Assembly (NCBI GenBank): GCA_013388645.1
Contig: JACAEV010000125.1
Span: 1 to 52,842, forward strand
Source: Syntrophaceae bacterium
GTDB taxonomy: Bacteria; Desulfobacterota; BSN033; UBA1163
Direction of reading: 5' to 3'
Length of the DNA stretch: 52,842 nucleotides
Part shown: piece by piece, positions 18,625-27,011 of the stretch
How the letters are laid out: each line of letters starts with the position of its first letter
Numbering within the stretch: the first letter of the stretch is position 1
The notes under the pieces: generated by a model
Seen by the model: the letters and a program-made list of their open reading frames with translations, nothing else
Databases searched by the model: none
Told to the model about the DNA's origin: nothing
Made by a program: the position numbers and the translations under genes

Positions 18625-19564
18625 TGAACTCAAAATCGGAACTCGTGGAAGCCAACTTGCCCTTTACCAAGCCAATTGGGTCAAGGGGGAACTCATCCGT
18701 GGTCATCCCGACCTCAATGTCACGCTGATCCAAATTAAAACGACGGGAGATAAAATTCAAGATGCCCCTTTAGCCAAGATTGGGGGGAAAGGTCTTTTCG
18801 TCAAAGAAATTGAAGAGGCCCTCATTCAAAAGAAGATTGACCTCGCCGTCCATAGCATCAAAGATGTCCCCACGGATTTTCCGAAGGGGCTCCATCTCTC
18901 GGTCATCACCAAGAGAGAGGACCCTCGAGATGTATTCATCTCCAGAGAGGGGAGACCATTGATGGACCTTCCCCAAAAGGCAAAGATAGGAACCAGCAGC
19001 TTAAGACGGCAAGCCCAACTACTTCATCTCAGGAGCGATTTTGAGCTCATCCCTTTGAGAGGGAATTTAGATACCCGGCTGAGGAAATTAAAAACGTTGG
19101 ATTTAGATGGGATTGTCCTGGCTCTCGCAGGGGTCAAGAGATTAGGCCTTGAAGAAAAGATTACCGAGATCCTCCCTCCAGAAATCTCTCTGCCCGCCAT
19201 CGGCCAAGGGGCATTGGGTATCGAAACAAGAAAAGGGGATGAAAGGGTTGAAGAACAAATCCAATTCCTGAAAGACCAAGATTCCTGGATTGCTATCGCC
19301 GCCGAGAGGGCCTTCTTAAAAAAATTGGAGGGGGGGTGCCAAGTTCCCATTGCGGCGTTTGCACGGACCATTGGAACTGCTCTCCACATCGATGGGTTGG
19401 TGGGAACGATCGATGGAAAGAAACTGGTCAGACATCATCTTACGGGCCCCATTGAGAAGGCAGAACAGCTCGGCATCGAACTGGCTGAAATCCTCTTGAA
19501 AAAAGGAGCCAGAGAAATTCTCAACGACGTTTACCAAAAATCTGGGCCGACGATCCAAATATGA
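18617..19564 (+). CDS. hemC: Porphobilinogen deaminase (hydroxymethylbilane synthase)
   Basis: 315 aa starting MPDELKIGTRGSQLALYQANW at 18617, inside the hemA end. The dipyrromethane cofactor Cys is Cys241 in LEGGCQVPIAAF; arginine patches SSLRRQAQL and PLRGNLDTRLRKL and the loop HSIKDVPTDFP are present. It joins four porphobilinogens into hydroxymethylbilane. It overlaps hemD by 4 nt, so hemA-hemC-hemD is a tight operon. Confidence 0.97.
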   Translation: MPDELKIGTRGSQLALYQANWVKGELIRGHPDLNVTLIQIKTTGDKIQDAPLAKIGGKGLFVKEIEEALIQKKIDLAVHSIKDVPTDFPKGLHLSVITKREDPRDVFISREGRPLMDLPQKAKIGTSSLRRQAQLLHLRSDFELIPLRGNLDTRLRKLKTLDLDGIVLALAGVKRLGLEEKITEILPPEISLPAIGQGALGIETRKGDERVEEQIQFLKDQDSWIAIAAERAFLKKLEGGCQVPIAAFARTIGTALHIDGLVGTIDGKKLVRHHLTGPIEKAEQLGIELAEILLKKGAREILNDVYQKSGPTIQI

Positions 19565-20391
19565 AGACGAATCATAACAACCTCCCCCCGCCCTCTTCTT
19601 CTTCCCTTGAGGAAGAGGAAGGGTTGAAGGGAAAGAAAATTCTTATCACTCGCGCCCGTGAGCAATCAGGTGAATTTAAAGCTCTCCTTAAAAAATATGG
19701 GGCAGAGGTGGTGGAATTCCCCACGATTGAGATTGCCCCTCCCCTTCGTTGGAAAGAACTCGACAAAGCCATCGATCGATTCGAATCCTATGATTGGATC
19801 ATCTTCACCAGTGCCAATGGAGTTCATTTTTTCTGGCAAAGGCTAAAAGAAAAAGGGAAACCAAATCTTCCTTCTTCCTTGAAAGTGTGTGCAATTGGAC
19901 CGGCGACTTCCCGCCAATTAAAGAAGAAGAAAGTTTCAGTGGCTTATATGCCGAAGGAGTATATCGCCGAGTCTATTCTGAAAGGATTTGAGAAGAGGCC
20001 GATGAAGGGAAAACGGGTCCTTCTGGCCCGTGCTAAAACGGCACGGGACATTCTCCCAAAAGGGCTAAAAAAAATGGGGGCAAAGGTCAAGGTGGTGGAG
20101 GCTTATCGAACGATCAGACCAAAGGGTGGGGCGAAAAGACTGAGGGAACTCCTGGCCAAGGAAAACATTGACGTCATCACCTTTACTTCCTCTTCGACGG
20201 TAGACCATTTTGCTCAATTCCTAAATAAAAAGAACCTCAAAAAACTGTTAAAGGAGAGGGTCATTGCTTGCATCGGACCGGTTACCTCTGCGACCGCAAA
20301 AAAATGGGGAATGAAAGTCCAGATTCAACCAAAGGTTTATACGATTCCTGCCCTGACTCGATCGATTGCTTTATACTTCTCGAAAAAGTGA
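19561..20391 (+). CDS. hemD: Uroporphyrinogen-III synthase
   Basis: 276 aa two-lobed HemD-type protein: ILITRAREQSGEFKALLKKYGAEVVEFPTIEI, DWIIFTSANGVHFF, CAIGPATSRQLKKKKV, then DVITFTSSSTVDHF and CIGPVTSATAKKWG, the repeated phosphate-like loops of the family. It cyclises hydroxymethylbilane. It stands alone, not fused to a SUMT (cobA) domain as in several Deltaproteobacteria. The start codon is the ATGA overlap with hemC. The first 20 residues are low complexity (PPPSSSSLEEEEG). Confidence 0.93.
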   Translation: MKTNHNNLPPPSSSSLEEEEGLKGKKILITRAREQSGEFKALLKKYGAEVVEFPTIEIAPPLRWKELDKAIDRFESYDWIIFTSANGVHFFWQRLKEKGKPNLPSSLKVCAIGPATSRQLKKKKVSVAYMPKEYIAESILKGFEKRPMKGKRVLLARAKTARDILPKGLKKMGAKVKVVEAYRTIRPKGGAKRLRELLAKENIDVITFTSSSTVDHFAQFLNKKNLKKLLKERVIACIGPVTSATAKKWGMKVQIQPKVYTIPALTRSIALYFSKK

Positions 20392-20413
20392 ACTTAGCGA
20401 TTTTAAATTTTTC

Positions 20414-20441
20414 GGAATGCGGATTGTGGAATGCGAAATCA
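20414..20441. repeat. Heptad degenerate repeat over the HAD gene start
   Basis: Units GGAATGC, GGATTGT, GGAATGC, GAAATCA follow each other with exact 7-nt period. The ATG of the HAD gene (20431) lies in the third unit, so its first residues are written by the repeat. One of several short-period tracts in this window. Confidence 0.65.
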
Positions 20442-21075
20442 AAAGAAAACAGTTGAAGTCATCCTTTTTGATCTCGGAAATGTCGTTCTTCCTTTCAACC
20501 ATTACCCGATTGCAGAAAAGCTCTCTCGATGGACCCAAAATAAGGAATTTCAAGATCCTCAAAAGATATTTTCTTTTCTTTTTGATTTTCAAAAAGGAAT
20601 CATCAATGACTTTGATATAGGGAAACTGTCTCCCCAGGAATTTTTTCATACCATCCAGAAGCATCTCGATCTTTCCATCCCCTATGAGGAGTTTATCCTC
20701 ATTTGGAATGACATCTTTATAGAAGATCACGAGGTCTCTCAGATCATCCTTTCGTTAAAGGGGAAATGGAGACTCGGCCTTCTCTCCAACACCGATCCCC
20801 TCCATTTTCATTACATCCTCTCAACGTTTCCCATCCTGCAAACCTTTGATCGACGGATTTTATCGTATGAGGTTGGGTTTAAGAAACCCGCGTTCGAAAT
20901 CTACCAAAAGGCCATTCAGTGGGCATCCGTTAATCCAGAAAAAATTCTTCTCATCGACGATATCAAAAAATATGTTGAAGTGGCCATCTCCCTCGGCATG
21001 CAGGGAATTCATTTCACCTCTTCTGCCCATCTCAAGAAAGAGTTACATAAAAAGCTGGGAATAAAGGTGGAGTAA
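20431..21075 (+). CDS. HAD-superfamily phosphatase, YihX-like
   Basis: 214 aa. Motif I is FDLGNVV with nucleophile Asp14 and Gly at the usual second Asp position, the DLGNV variant seen in YihX-type sugar phosphatases. Motif II is LLSNTDPLH, motif III GFKKPAFEIY (Lys), and motif IV LLIDDIKKYVEVA. The closest recalled relative is E. coli YihX (alpha-glucose-1-phosphate phosphatase), but the substrate is open. It follows hemD by 39 nt on the same strand. The first residues overlap a 7-nt repeat tract, so the true start may lie a few codons in. Confidence 0.83.
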   Translation: MRNQKKTVEVILFDLGNVVLPFNHYPIAEKLSRWTQNKEFQDPQKIFSFLFDFQKGIINDFDIGKLSPQEFFHTIQKHLDLSIPYEEFILIWNDIFIEDHEVSQIILSLKGKWRLGLLSNTDPLHFHYILSTFPILQTFDRRILSYEVGFKKPAFEIYQKAIQWASVNPEKILLIDDIKKYVEVAISLGMQGIHFTSSAHLKKELHKKLGIKVE

Positions 21076-21327
21076 CGTGGAAACAATTCGGGATTTTTAG
21101 GAAATTTCCTTCCCACTTTTACCTTTTTTCGACAGGAAACAGGAAACTTAAAATAGAAAAGCATTTTATCTCAATTGTCTCGAATTACCCTCTATTTTCA
21201 GCAATTGAATTCAAGGGAAAAAGGAAGAGGATTCGGTATGAGTTTTGCTCATTATCAATTCAAATGAAAATTGCGGACGTTTGGAGAAAATCAGAAAATA
21301 GTAAATTCCGAAGGGGGACCGATTGAG

Positions 21328-21582
21328 ATGGTCGTTTATGAATTTTACTGGCGAGATCCAATAAAGGGATACCAACGGATTGGGAAATTACCGGAAAGAA
21401 GAAAGAGCCCGGTCAGAATCACCCAAGAATCCATCATCAATTGGGGGAAAAAGATGATAGGTGAGAATGTCAATGCCAATGACCTCTTCTTTATTAAGAC
21501 CACAGCCAATGAAAAAATAAAGGGACTTCCTCCGATTCATCCTACTTACAAGCCACTAAAAGAACTTGAAGAAGAGTATTAA
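21328..21582 (+). CDS. Small hypothetical protein, unrecognised domain
   Basis: 84 aa from the ATG at 21328, chosen because AAGGGGG (21311-21317) stands 10 nt before it; an upstream frame start at 21271 has no ribosome site. Features: aromatic start VVYEFYWRDPIKGYQRIGKLPERR, then SIINWGKKMIGENVNANDLFFIKTTAN. It has no cysteine, no membrane helix and no signal peptide. The YxFYWxDPxxGYxxIGxLPERR pattern looks like a conserved small protein of anaerobic Deltaproteobacteria, from memory only. The 252 nt upstream hold a 12-bp palindrome AGGAAATTTCCT (21099-21110) and nothing else seen. Confidence 0.6.
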   Translation: MVVYEFYWRDPIKGYQRIGKLPERRKSPVRITQESIINWGKKMIGENVNANDLFFIKTTANEKIKGLPPIHPTYKPLKELEEEY

Positions 21583-21787
21583 TTCATACCATTGTTGCTA
21601 AATAATGGATCGATCCTTACTCCCCCCTATCTTTTTGCAAAGAATTTAAGAGCACAACTTCATCCCACAACTGCATAAAAATAATTTAAAATCCAAATCA
21701 TGCGATTCTGATGATGGGTATCTTCAATTCAAGCCCAATGTTAGAAATGGAAAGAGATTTGTATTATATTTGATCTTAGGAGTGGCG

Positions 21788-22807
21788 ATGGAAAAGGTTA
21801 GGCTGGGCAAAACAAATTTAATGGCGACAAAATTGGGGTGGGGTGGAATTCCCATCCAACGGGTCGATGAGCGTGATGCAGTTTCCGTCATAAGGGCGGT
21901 GATTGAAATGGGAGTCGATCTCTTGGATACCGCCCGTGCTTATACCAACAGTGAGCATCGAATTGGATTGGCCCTTCAAAAAATAAATAGGCGGGTCATT
22001 CTTTCAACAAAATCTCTTGTCCGTACAGCGAAGATTTATAACGAGGTGCATGAAAGTCTCAAACAGTTGAGGGTTAAAAAAATCAATATCTACCATCTTC
22101 ACGGTGTCTCCAGCTTCGAAGAGTATGAGAAAGTCATGGCTCCCGAAGGGGCTTATGAAGGATTAATCCGTGCACGAGACGAAGGATTAATCGACCACAT
22201 CGGCATCACCAGCCACAACCTCCCTGTATTGGAGAAGGCGCTCATGGAGGGGCATTTTGAAACCATCATGGCTTGTTATAGCTTTTTAGAACCAGAGGCA
22301 GCTCAAAAAGTATTTCCATTGGCGAAGCAAAATGATGTGGGTGTATTGACCATGAAGCCATTCTCTGGTGGGGTGATCGAAGAGGCCGGCCCTGCCCTGA
22401 GGTTCGTCTTATCTACACCGGGCATCGTACCCATCCCAGGATCAGAGACACTGGAAAGGGCCAGTGAGAATTGGAAGGTTTTTGCAAGGGGGTATACCCT
22501 CACAGAGCATGATAAGGAGCGAATCGAAAACATCAAAAAGGAATTCCATCAGCGATTCTGCAGGCGTTGCGACTACTGTCAACCCTGCACGGAAAAGATC
22601 AATATTCAATTTATCATGGGATTGAAGACGATTGTCAAACGATTCGGTGGTCATGTTCAGGAATTAAAATGGATGACAGATTTAATTGAGAGAGCCCGAA
22701 ATTGCTCAGAATGCGGAGAATGCTTACCCCGTTGTCCTTACCAGTTGCCCATTACCGAAATGATCAAAGAAAATTTGGCTTGGTTTGATAATCTGAGGAA
22801 GCAGTAA
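21788..22807 (+). CDS. Aldo/keto reductase with C-terminal ferredoxin-like cysteines
   Basis: 339 aa. The AKR tetrad is intact (Asp47, Tyr52, Lys75, His105). After the barrel comes a C-terminal domain with Cys258-x2-Cys261-x2-Cys264-x2-Cys267 and Cys306-x2-Cys309-x2-Cys312-x3-Cys316, enough for [4Fe-4S] clusters. AKR/Fe-S fusions are common in strict anaerobes and probably pass electrons from ferredoxin to a carbonyl; the substrate is unknown. Start at 21788 is set by TAGGAG 7 nt upstream. It is convergent with pyruvate kinase. Confidence 0.9.
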   Translation: MEKVRLGKTNLMATKLGWGGIPIQRVDERDAVSVIRAVIEMGVDLLDTARAYTNSEHRIGLALQKINRRVILSTKSLVRTAKIYNEVHESLKQLRVKKINIYHLHGVSSFEEYEKVMAPEGAYEGLIRARDEGLIDHIGITSHNLPVLEKALMEGHFETIMACYSFLEPEAAQKVFPLAKQNDVGVLTMKPFSGGVIEEAGPALRFVLSTPGIVPIPGSETLERASENWKVFARGYTLTEHDKERIENIKKEFHQRFCRRCDYCQPCTEKINIQFIMGLKTIVKRFGGHVQELKWMTDLIERARNCSECGECLPRCPYQLPITEMIKENLAWFDNLRKQ

Positions 22808-22864
22808 AAACAGGATAGTCGAAATGGGCGAAAATGATCACGAGCCTTTTAAAGCCACCCCCAC

Positions 22865-24292
22865 CTATTCTACGATCTCCACTTTGATGAGGTTGGTCGT
22901 TCCTCGAATGCTGATCGGAACTCCCGCGATGATGACGATCCGGTCTCCTGTTGAGGCCATCCCTAATTCCTTAGGAATTCTTTTCGACCTCTCCAACATC
23001 TCATCCGTATCTTTCCACTCAGAGACAAGGATGGGATAGACTCCCCAGCAGAGATTAAGCCTTCTGACCGTTGATAGATGTCTGCTTAAAGCCAGAATGG
23101 GTTGTTTGGGCCGAAGTCTTGACACCCAGCGAGCTGTGCTTCCCGATTCGGTTGGCGTTGTGATCACCTTTGCCTCCACATCCTGCGCCAGTAACGAAGC
23201 TGCATAGGTGATCGCCTGCTGGAGATTCATTTCCTCATCTTTCTCCTTCCTCAAAAATAGGGGGTGAGGAAATTCTTCTTCTGCTGATTGAACAATCTTT
23301 GCCATCATCTGGAATGCTTCAACGGGGAATTGGCCGCTGGCTGTCTCCTCCGAGAGCATGACCGCATCGGTCCCATCGTAAATGGCGTTGACGACATCAG
23401 TCACCTCCGCCCGGGTGGGTTGGGTATGGTCCACCATGGAACGAAGCATCTGGGTGGCCGTGATCACAGGTTTTCCTGAGGTGTTAGCCTTCCGAATCAA
23501 TTTCTTCTGAACATTCGGAATCTTTTCAATCGGAGTCTCCAAACCTAAATCACCTCGGGCCACCATAATGCCATCTGAGGCCGAAATAATCTCGTCGATA
23601 TTTTCCAATGCCTCTTTTCTCTCAATCTTTGCAATGATCGGCAGATTTGCTGACTCTTTCTTTAAAAAATTTCTTACCCTCTCGATGTCGGAAGCTTTTT
23701 GAATGTAAGAAAGGCTCACCAAATCCACGCTCTGCTGAATGCCGAACAGAAGGTCTTCATGATCCTTCTCTGTAAAGGTCGAAACCAGAGGGGTCCGGGT
23801 GGGAAAGTTCATCCCCTTATGAGAAGTTAACACCCCCCCTACCATGACCCGACATCGAACATTTCTTCCGTCGCTATCCAATACCTGAAGGTCAATCGTT
23901 CCATCTGCTAGCAGGATTCTATCGCCTGGTTTGACATCGTTGGGAAGAGCAGAATAAGTGACCGTCGCCTTGGTTTCGTCGCCGATGAGTACCTGGTTGG
24001 TCAGATAAAACTCCTTCCCTCTTTTTAACTCTGCCCCACCTTTTTTCATCATGCCGATCCGAATTTTAGGACCACCGAGATCTTGAAGGATGGCCACGGG
24101 TTGTTTCAATCGCTCAGAGATTTGCCGGATGGCTTTGATCTTCTTTAAATGCTCTTCATGGGTCCCATGAGAAAAGTTGAGGCGTGCCACATTCATCCCA
24201 CCTTTAATCATCTCTTCAAGAATCTGTGGCGACTCACTTGCCGGACCAATGGTGCAAACAATCTTCGTCTTTCGCCTTTCCACTTGATTCAT
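22865..24292 (-). CDS. pyk: Pyruvate kinase
   Basis: 475 aa from the ATG at 24292, which has GAGGGGAAG just before it; a GTG four codons upstream is less likely. It has KIVCTIGPAS, LNFSHGTHEEH, the catalytic segment IAKIERKEALENIDEII, ARGDLGLETP and PTRAEVTDVVNAIYDGTDAVMLSEETASG. It converts phosphoenolpyruvate and ADP to pyruvate and ATP. The C-terminal domain is of normal length. Confidence 0.96.
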   Translation of the reverse strand: MNQVERRKTKIVCTIGPASESPQILEEMIKGGMNVARLNFSHGTHEEHLKKIKAIRQISERLKQPVAILQDLGGPKIRIGMMKKGGAELKRGKEFYLTNQVLIGDETKATVTYSALPNDVKPGDRILLADGTIDLQVLDSDGRNVRCRVMVGGVLTSHKGMNFPTRTPLVSTFTEKDHEDLLFGIQQSVDLVSLSYIQKASDIERVRNFLKKESANLPIIAKIERKEALENIDEIISASDGIMVARGDLGLETPIEKIPNVQKKLIRKANTSGKPVITATQMLRSMVDHTQPTRAEVTDVVNAIYDGTDAVMLSEETASGQFPVEAFQMMAKIVQSAEEEFPHPLFLRKEKDEEMNLQQAITYAASLLAQDVEAKVITTPTESGSTARWVSRLRPKQPILALSRHLSTVRRLNLCWGVYPILVSEWKDTDEMLERSKRIPKELGMASTGDRIVIIAGVPISIRGTTNLIKVEIVE

Positions 24293-24387
24293 TCTTCCCC
24301 TCACTATTTGAAACGAGACGGAATTATTCCCATATTTAAAAATATTATCTTAAAGCTTCTTCCCTGTCTATAAAATTATAGCCATTC

Positions 24388-24623
24388 GTAATCCCACAGT
24401 GATGGGTTAGCACTCCATTGTCCCAACAGGAATGCTTTCGAAAATCTTAGAATTCGGGTTGGAATATTATCTTTCATGTTAAGGCTGGATTCGCCGATGG
24501 AATGGAGTCGTGAGATAGGCTGAGTGAACCGATCAAGTGAAAGAACGAAGCGAAGGTTCCCCCTCTAACATTTTCTCCAGCCTCCCTATCGGTCCTGTTT
24601 GGTACCCGAAACGGAGGGATGAC
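24388..24623. mobile_element. MITE-like element, copy 1 (236 bp, non-coding)
   Basis: Flanked by a perfect 14-bp direct repeat (24374-24387 and 24624-24637), the sign of target duplication. Its ends are imperfect inverted repeats: GTAATCCCACAGT at the left against the complement of the right end, GTCATCCCTCCGT (10 of 13), with a second matching block further in (CCCAACAGGA versus CCAAACAGGA). It aligns over its whole length, at roughly three-quarters identity by eye, with 41325-41563. No reading frame of note. It fills most of the 430-nt gap between pyk and the SDH protease; the rest is AT-rich. Confidence 0.8.
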
Positions 24624-24642
24624 AATTATAGCCATTCTTTAT

Positions 24643-24670
24643 TTGCAAAATTTATTTTTATGGATATAAT
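24643..24670 (+). promoter_or_regulatory. Sigma70-type promoter for the SDH protease gene
   Basis: TTGCAA (24643-24648), a 16-nt spacer and a perfect TATAAT (24665-24670), 52 nt before the ATG. The -35 begins 5 nt after the target duplication of the MITE-like element. Confidence 0.65.
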
Positions 24671-24722
24671 TTCTCGTTGAATAATCTTATTAAAAAATTA
24701 AAAGAAACCTCGAGGGGGAGGT

Positions 24723-25577
24723 ATGAACAATATTCTCAACATCCTGTGGATCATCATTTTGATTCAGATCTTCATCCCCTTACTCATGAAACGCTTTTTG
24801 GCCGCCAAACGACTGAAGATCATGCGGGATATCGAAAAAAAACGCGAATCCCGAGTCGTCACAATGATCCATCGACAGGAAACCATGAACTTTTTGGGCT
24901 TTCCCATCGCACGATATATCGACATCGAAGACTCAGAGCATCTGCTTCGAGCCATCCGCATGACCCCCATAGATATGCCCATCGATCTTGTCCTGCATAC
25001 CCCGGGTGGACTCGTCCTTGCTTCGGAGCAGATCGCCTGGGCTTTGAAACGTCATCAGGGGAAGGTCACCGTCTTTGTCCCGCATTATGCCATGTCGGGC
25101 GGGACGCTCATCGCCCTTGCTGCGGATGAAATTGTTATGGATCCTGATGCCGTCTTAGGCCCCGTCGACCCCCAGTTGGGAAGCCCTCAGACCGGATACT
25201 ACCCTGCTGCTTCGATCCTAAAGGCACTGGAACAACCGAACCCCAATCGCGATGACCACATCCTCATTCAGGGTGATATCGCCAAGAAAGCCATTGCACA
25301 GGTTTATCAAACGATCTACAGGCTGCTCTTGGAACATCAGACCCCAGAAAAGGCTTCGGAATTAGCCAAAATGTTTAGCGAGGGACGTTGGACTCACGAT
25401 TATCCAATAGATTTTGAAGAGGCAAAAGCTATGGGGCTTCCAGTCAGTGAACAGATGCCAGAAGAAATATACCAATTGATGGAACTTTTTCCTCAAGCAA
25501 AACCGCAACGCCCTGGGGTAGAATTTATCCCGATCCCTTATCGGACTCCTGGGGCCCCGGGCAAGGGGGAGAAATAG
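24723..25577 (+). CDS. Membrane-anchored SDH-family (ClpP/crotonase-fold) serine protease
   Basis: 284 aa of the serine dehydrogenase proteinase family (PF01972). An N-terminal membrane helix (about 3-21) anchors a ClpP-like domain: DLVLHTPGGLVLASEQIA (oxyanion loop), HYAMSGGTLIALAADEIVMDP with the nucleophile Ser125, and LGPVDPQLG. As in SppA, a Lys downstream (Lys188 or Lys189 in GDIAKKAIAQVY) could be the general base. The C-terminal WTHDYPIDFEEAKAMGLPV is family-like. It probably faces the cytoplasm. An AGGGGGAGG site and a TATAAT promoter precede it; a zinc-ribbon gene follows by 105 nt. Confidence 0.87.
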   Translation: MNNILNILWIIILIQIFIPLLMKRFLAAKRLKIMRDIEKKRESRVVTMIHRQETMNFLGFPIARYIDIEDSEHLLRAIRMTPIDMPIDLVLHTPGGLVLASEQIAWALKRHQGKVTVFVPHYAMSGGTLIALAADEIVMDPDAVLGPVDPQLGSPQTGYYPAASILKALEQPNPNRDDHILIQGDIAKKAIAQVYQTIYRLLLEHQTPEKASELAKMFSEGRWTHDYPIDFEEAKAMGLPVSEQMPEEIYQLMELFPQAKPQRPGVEFIPIPYRTPGAPGKGEK

Positions 25578-25682
25578 ATTTACACGAATGACGAAGATTG
25601 ACCTCGTCGTGAAATGGTCTGAACTTAAAACAGGAGTTGAATGGGGCAAAATAGAATTTAAAACCGGAGGAGGTATTCGGAG

Positions 25683-25988
25683 ATGGTATGGAAGCCAAGT
25701 GAGAGAGAAGAAGAGTATTTCGTCAGAATGGACTTTGAGAAAAAGAAGAAAGCCGAAGAAGAAAAACAGAAAAAACTTGCAGAAGGAGAAAAAAAGAAGC
25801 TCAAAGAGCTCCATTATATGAAATGTCCGAAGTGCGGGATGGACTTACTTGAGATCGATTACAAAAACATCAAAATCGATAAGTGTTCCGGATGCGAAGG
25901 CGTTTGGCTTGATCCGGGCGAATTGGAAACGGTTTCACACCTTGAAAAAACAGGTCTCGACAAATTATTTAGTGTCTTCAAGAAGTGA
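25683..25988 (+). CDS. TFIIB-type zinc-ribbon protein
   Basis: 101 aa. A charged coiled-coil-like N-terminus (FEKKKKAEEEKQKKLAE) is followed by a zf-TFIIB domain: MKCPKCGMDLLEIDYKNIKIDKCSGCEGVWLDPGELE, with two CxxC knuckles for one zinc. The family is widespread in bacteria and of unknown function. Start at 25683 behind GGAGGAGG. It follows the SDH protease on the same strand. The gap to the convergent lapA-like gene is 90 nt with no clear terminator. Confidence 0.85.
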   Translation: MVWKPSEREEEYFVRMDFEKKKKAEEEKQKKLAEGEKKKLKELHYMKCPKCGMDLLEIDYKNIKIDKCSGCEGVWLDPGELETVSHLEKTGLDKLFSVFKK

Positions 25989-26078
25989 ACCCCTACCTTG
26001 ACTTCGATGATGGCCGTCCGGGTGGAGTCGAGACCCGATCTTGATTATCCAGCTCTACCTTTTTTAAAGAAGCGACGG

Positions 26079-26324
26079 TCAGGTTGAAGGCGTTTTTTGA
26101 TCTGTCATGTTTGGCCGAAGCGACGTTCGTAAGGCCTTGGGAATCCAAACAAGAAGAGTAAGGATGATCCCCAAAAGAATCGATCCCAAAATGGTATACA
26201 CGAGGGAGGTCTCAAATTTCCATAAAAGGAATCTGATCGTTACCGGTGGGGCGCCTGAATTTTGCACTGCAAAGATGGCAAGACCGATCGCCATTAGAAA
26301 AATGAACCAGTAAAGCACCTTCAT
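26079..26324 (-). CDS. LapA-domain (DUF1049) inner-membrane protein
   Basis: 81 aa with two membrane helices (about 3-19 and 40-61) joined by a short loop containing AVQNSGAPPVTIRFLLWKFETS, the signature of the LapA/DUF1049 family. E. coli LapA takes part in LPS assembly control with LapB; no lapB is seen here. AAGGAGGGA lies upstream of the ATG on the minus strand. Confidence 0.82.
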   Translation of the reverse strand: MKVLYWFIFLMAIGLAIFAVQNSGAPPVTIRFLLWKFETSLVYTILGSILLGIILTLLVWIPKALRTSLRPNMTDQKTPST

Positions 26325-26360
26325 CGATTTCCCTCCTTCCAGTTAGGTTAGACGAAATGG

Positions 26361-26972
26361 TTAATAGGGATGGGACAAGAAGCCATCAAAGATATCGGCC
26401 AGAATCTGATTGATCATCGCCTCCACCTTTTCGGGGGTTGACCGAGCCACGGTCATCTCCCTCTCCGCCTCCACATTTCGCGTAAAGACTTTACCTTCTT
26501 TCTTCACCCCCAAATGGAGGGTCAGTTGGACCGCGACCTTCATCTTGGTTTTAAAGGTGGAAGCCTCCCCATCCGTCCAGAATTTTTTGATTTCGACCAT
26601 CAGCACGGAGTCAGTCTCCATGTTTTTTAGAGATTCGGGTCTTCCATCCCAGTGAGAGAGGGGAAGGATCTTCACGCCATAACGGATCAGGACATTTGAT
26701 AAAGACTCCTGGATGGCCTTCTCCAATGGAAAGGGATCACTCTTGAAATAATGAGCCTCTCCACGAGCAGTGGTATGAAGACCAATATATAAAGTATCCG
26801 ATCTTTGGTCCTCAAACGGAGCCATGGCAAGGGTGGAGCCGATCTTCTGCTGAAGAGATGAAAATTCTTTTGTGGGTTGATATCGAAGAGAGAGCGAATG
26901 CGTCCCTGCCTTGGCGCACCCCAACACATAGAAACCTAAACAGAGAATAAACAACCTACGATTTGGTTTCAT
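26361..26972 (-). CDS. YajG-like lipoprotein
   Basis: 203 aa with a lipoprotein signal (RRLFILCLGFYVLGC, lipid-attached Cys19). The mature part has LAMAPFEDQRSDTLYIG, EKAIQESLSNVLIRYGVKIL and VEIKKFWTDGEASTFKTKMKV, in line with the YajG family of small outer-membrane-type lipoproteins. Function unknown. It is followed by the lapA-like gene 36 nt away on the same strand. Confidence 0.75.
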   Translation of the reverse strand: MKPNRRLFILCLGFYVLGCAKAGTHSLSLRYQPTKEFSSLQQKIGSTLAMAPFEDQRSDTLYIGLHTTARGEAHYFKSDPFPLEKAIQESLSNVLIRYGVKILPLSHWDGRPESLKNMETDSVLMVEIKKFWTDGEASTFKTKMKVAVQLTLHLGVKKEGKVFTRNVEAEREMTVARSTPEKVEAMINQILADIFDGFLSHPY

Positions 26973-27011
26973 CCCATGCTCTCCTTTCTTTTAAATTATC
27001 TTATCACACTT

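Noticed and set aside
24677-25129. 150-codon plus-strand frame
   Set aside because: It is an out-of-frame shadow of the SDH protease, which has the conserved motifs, promoter and ribosome site.
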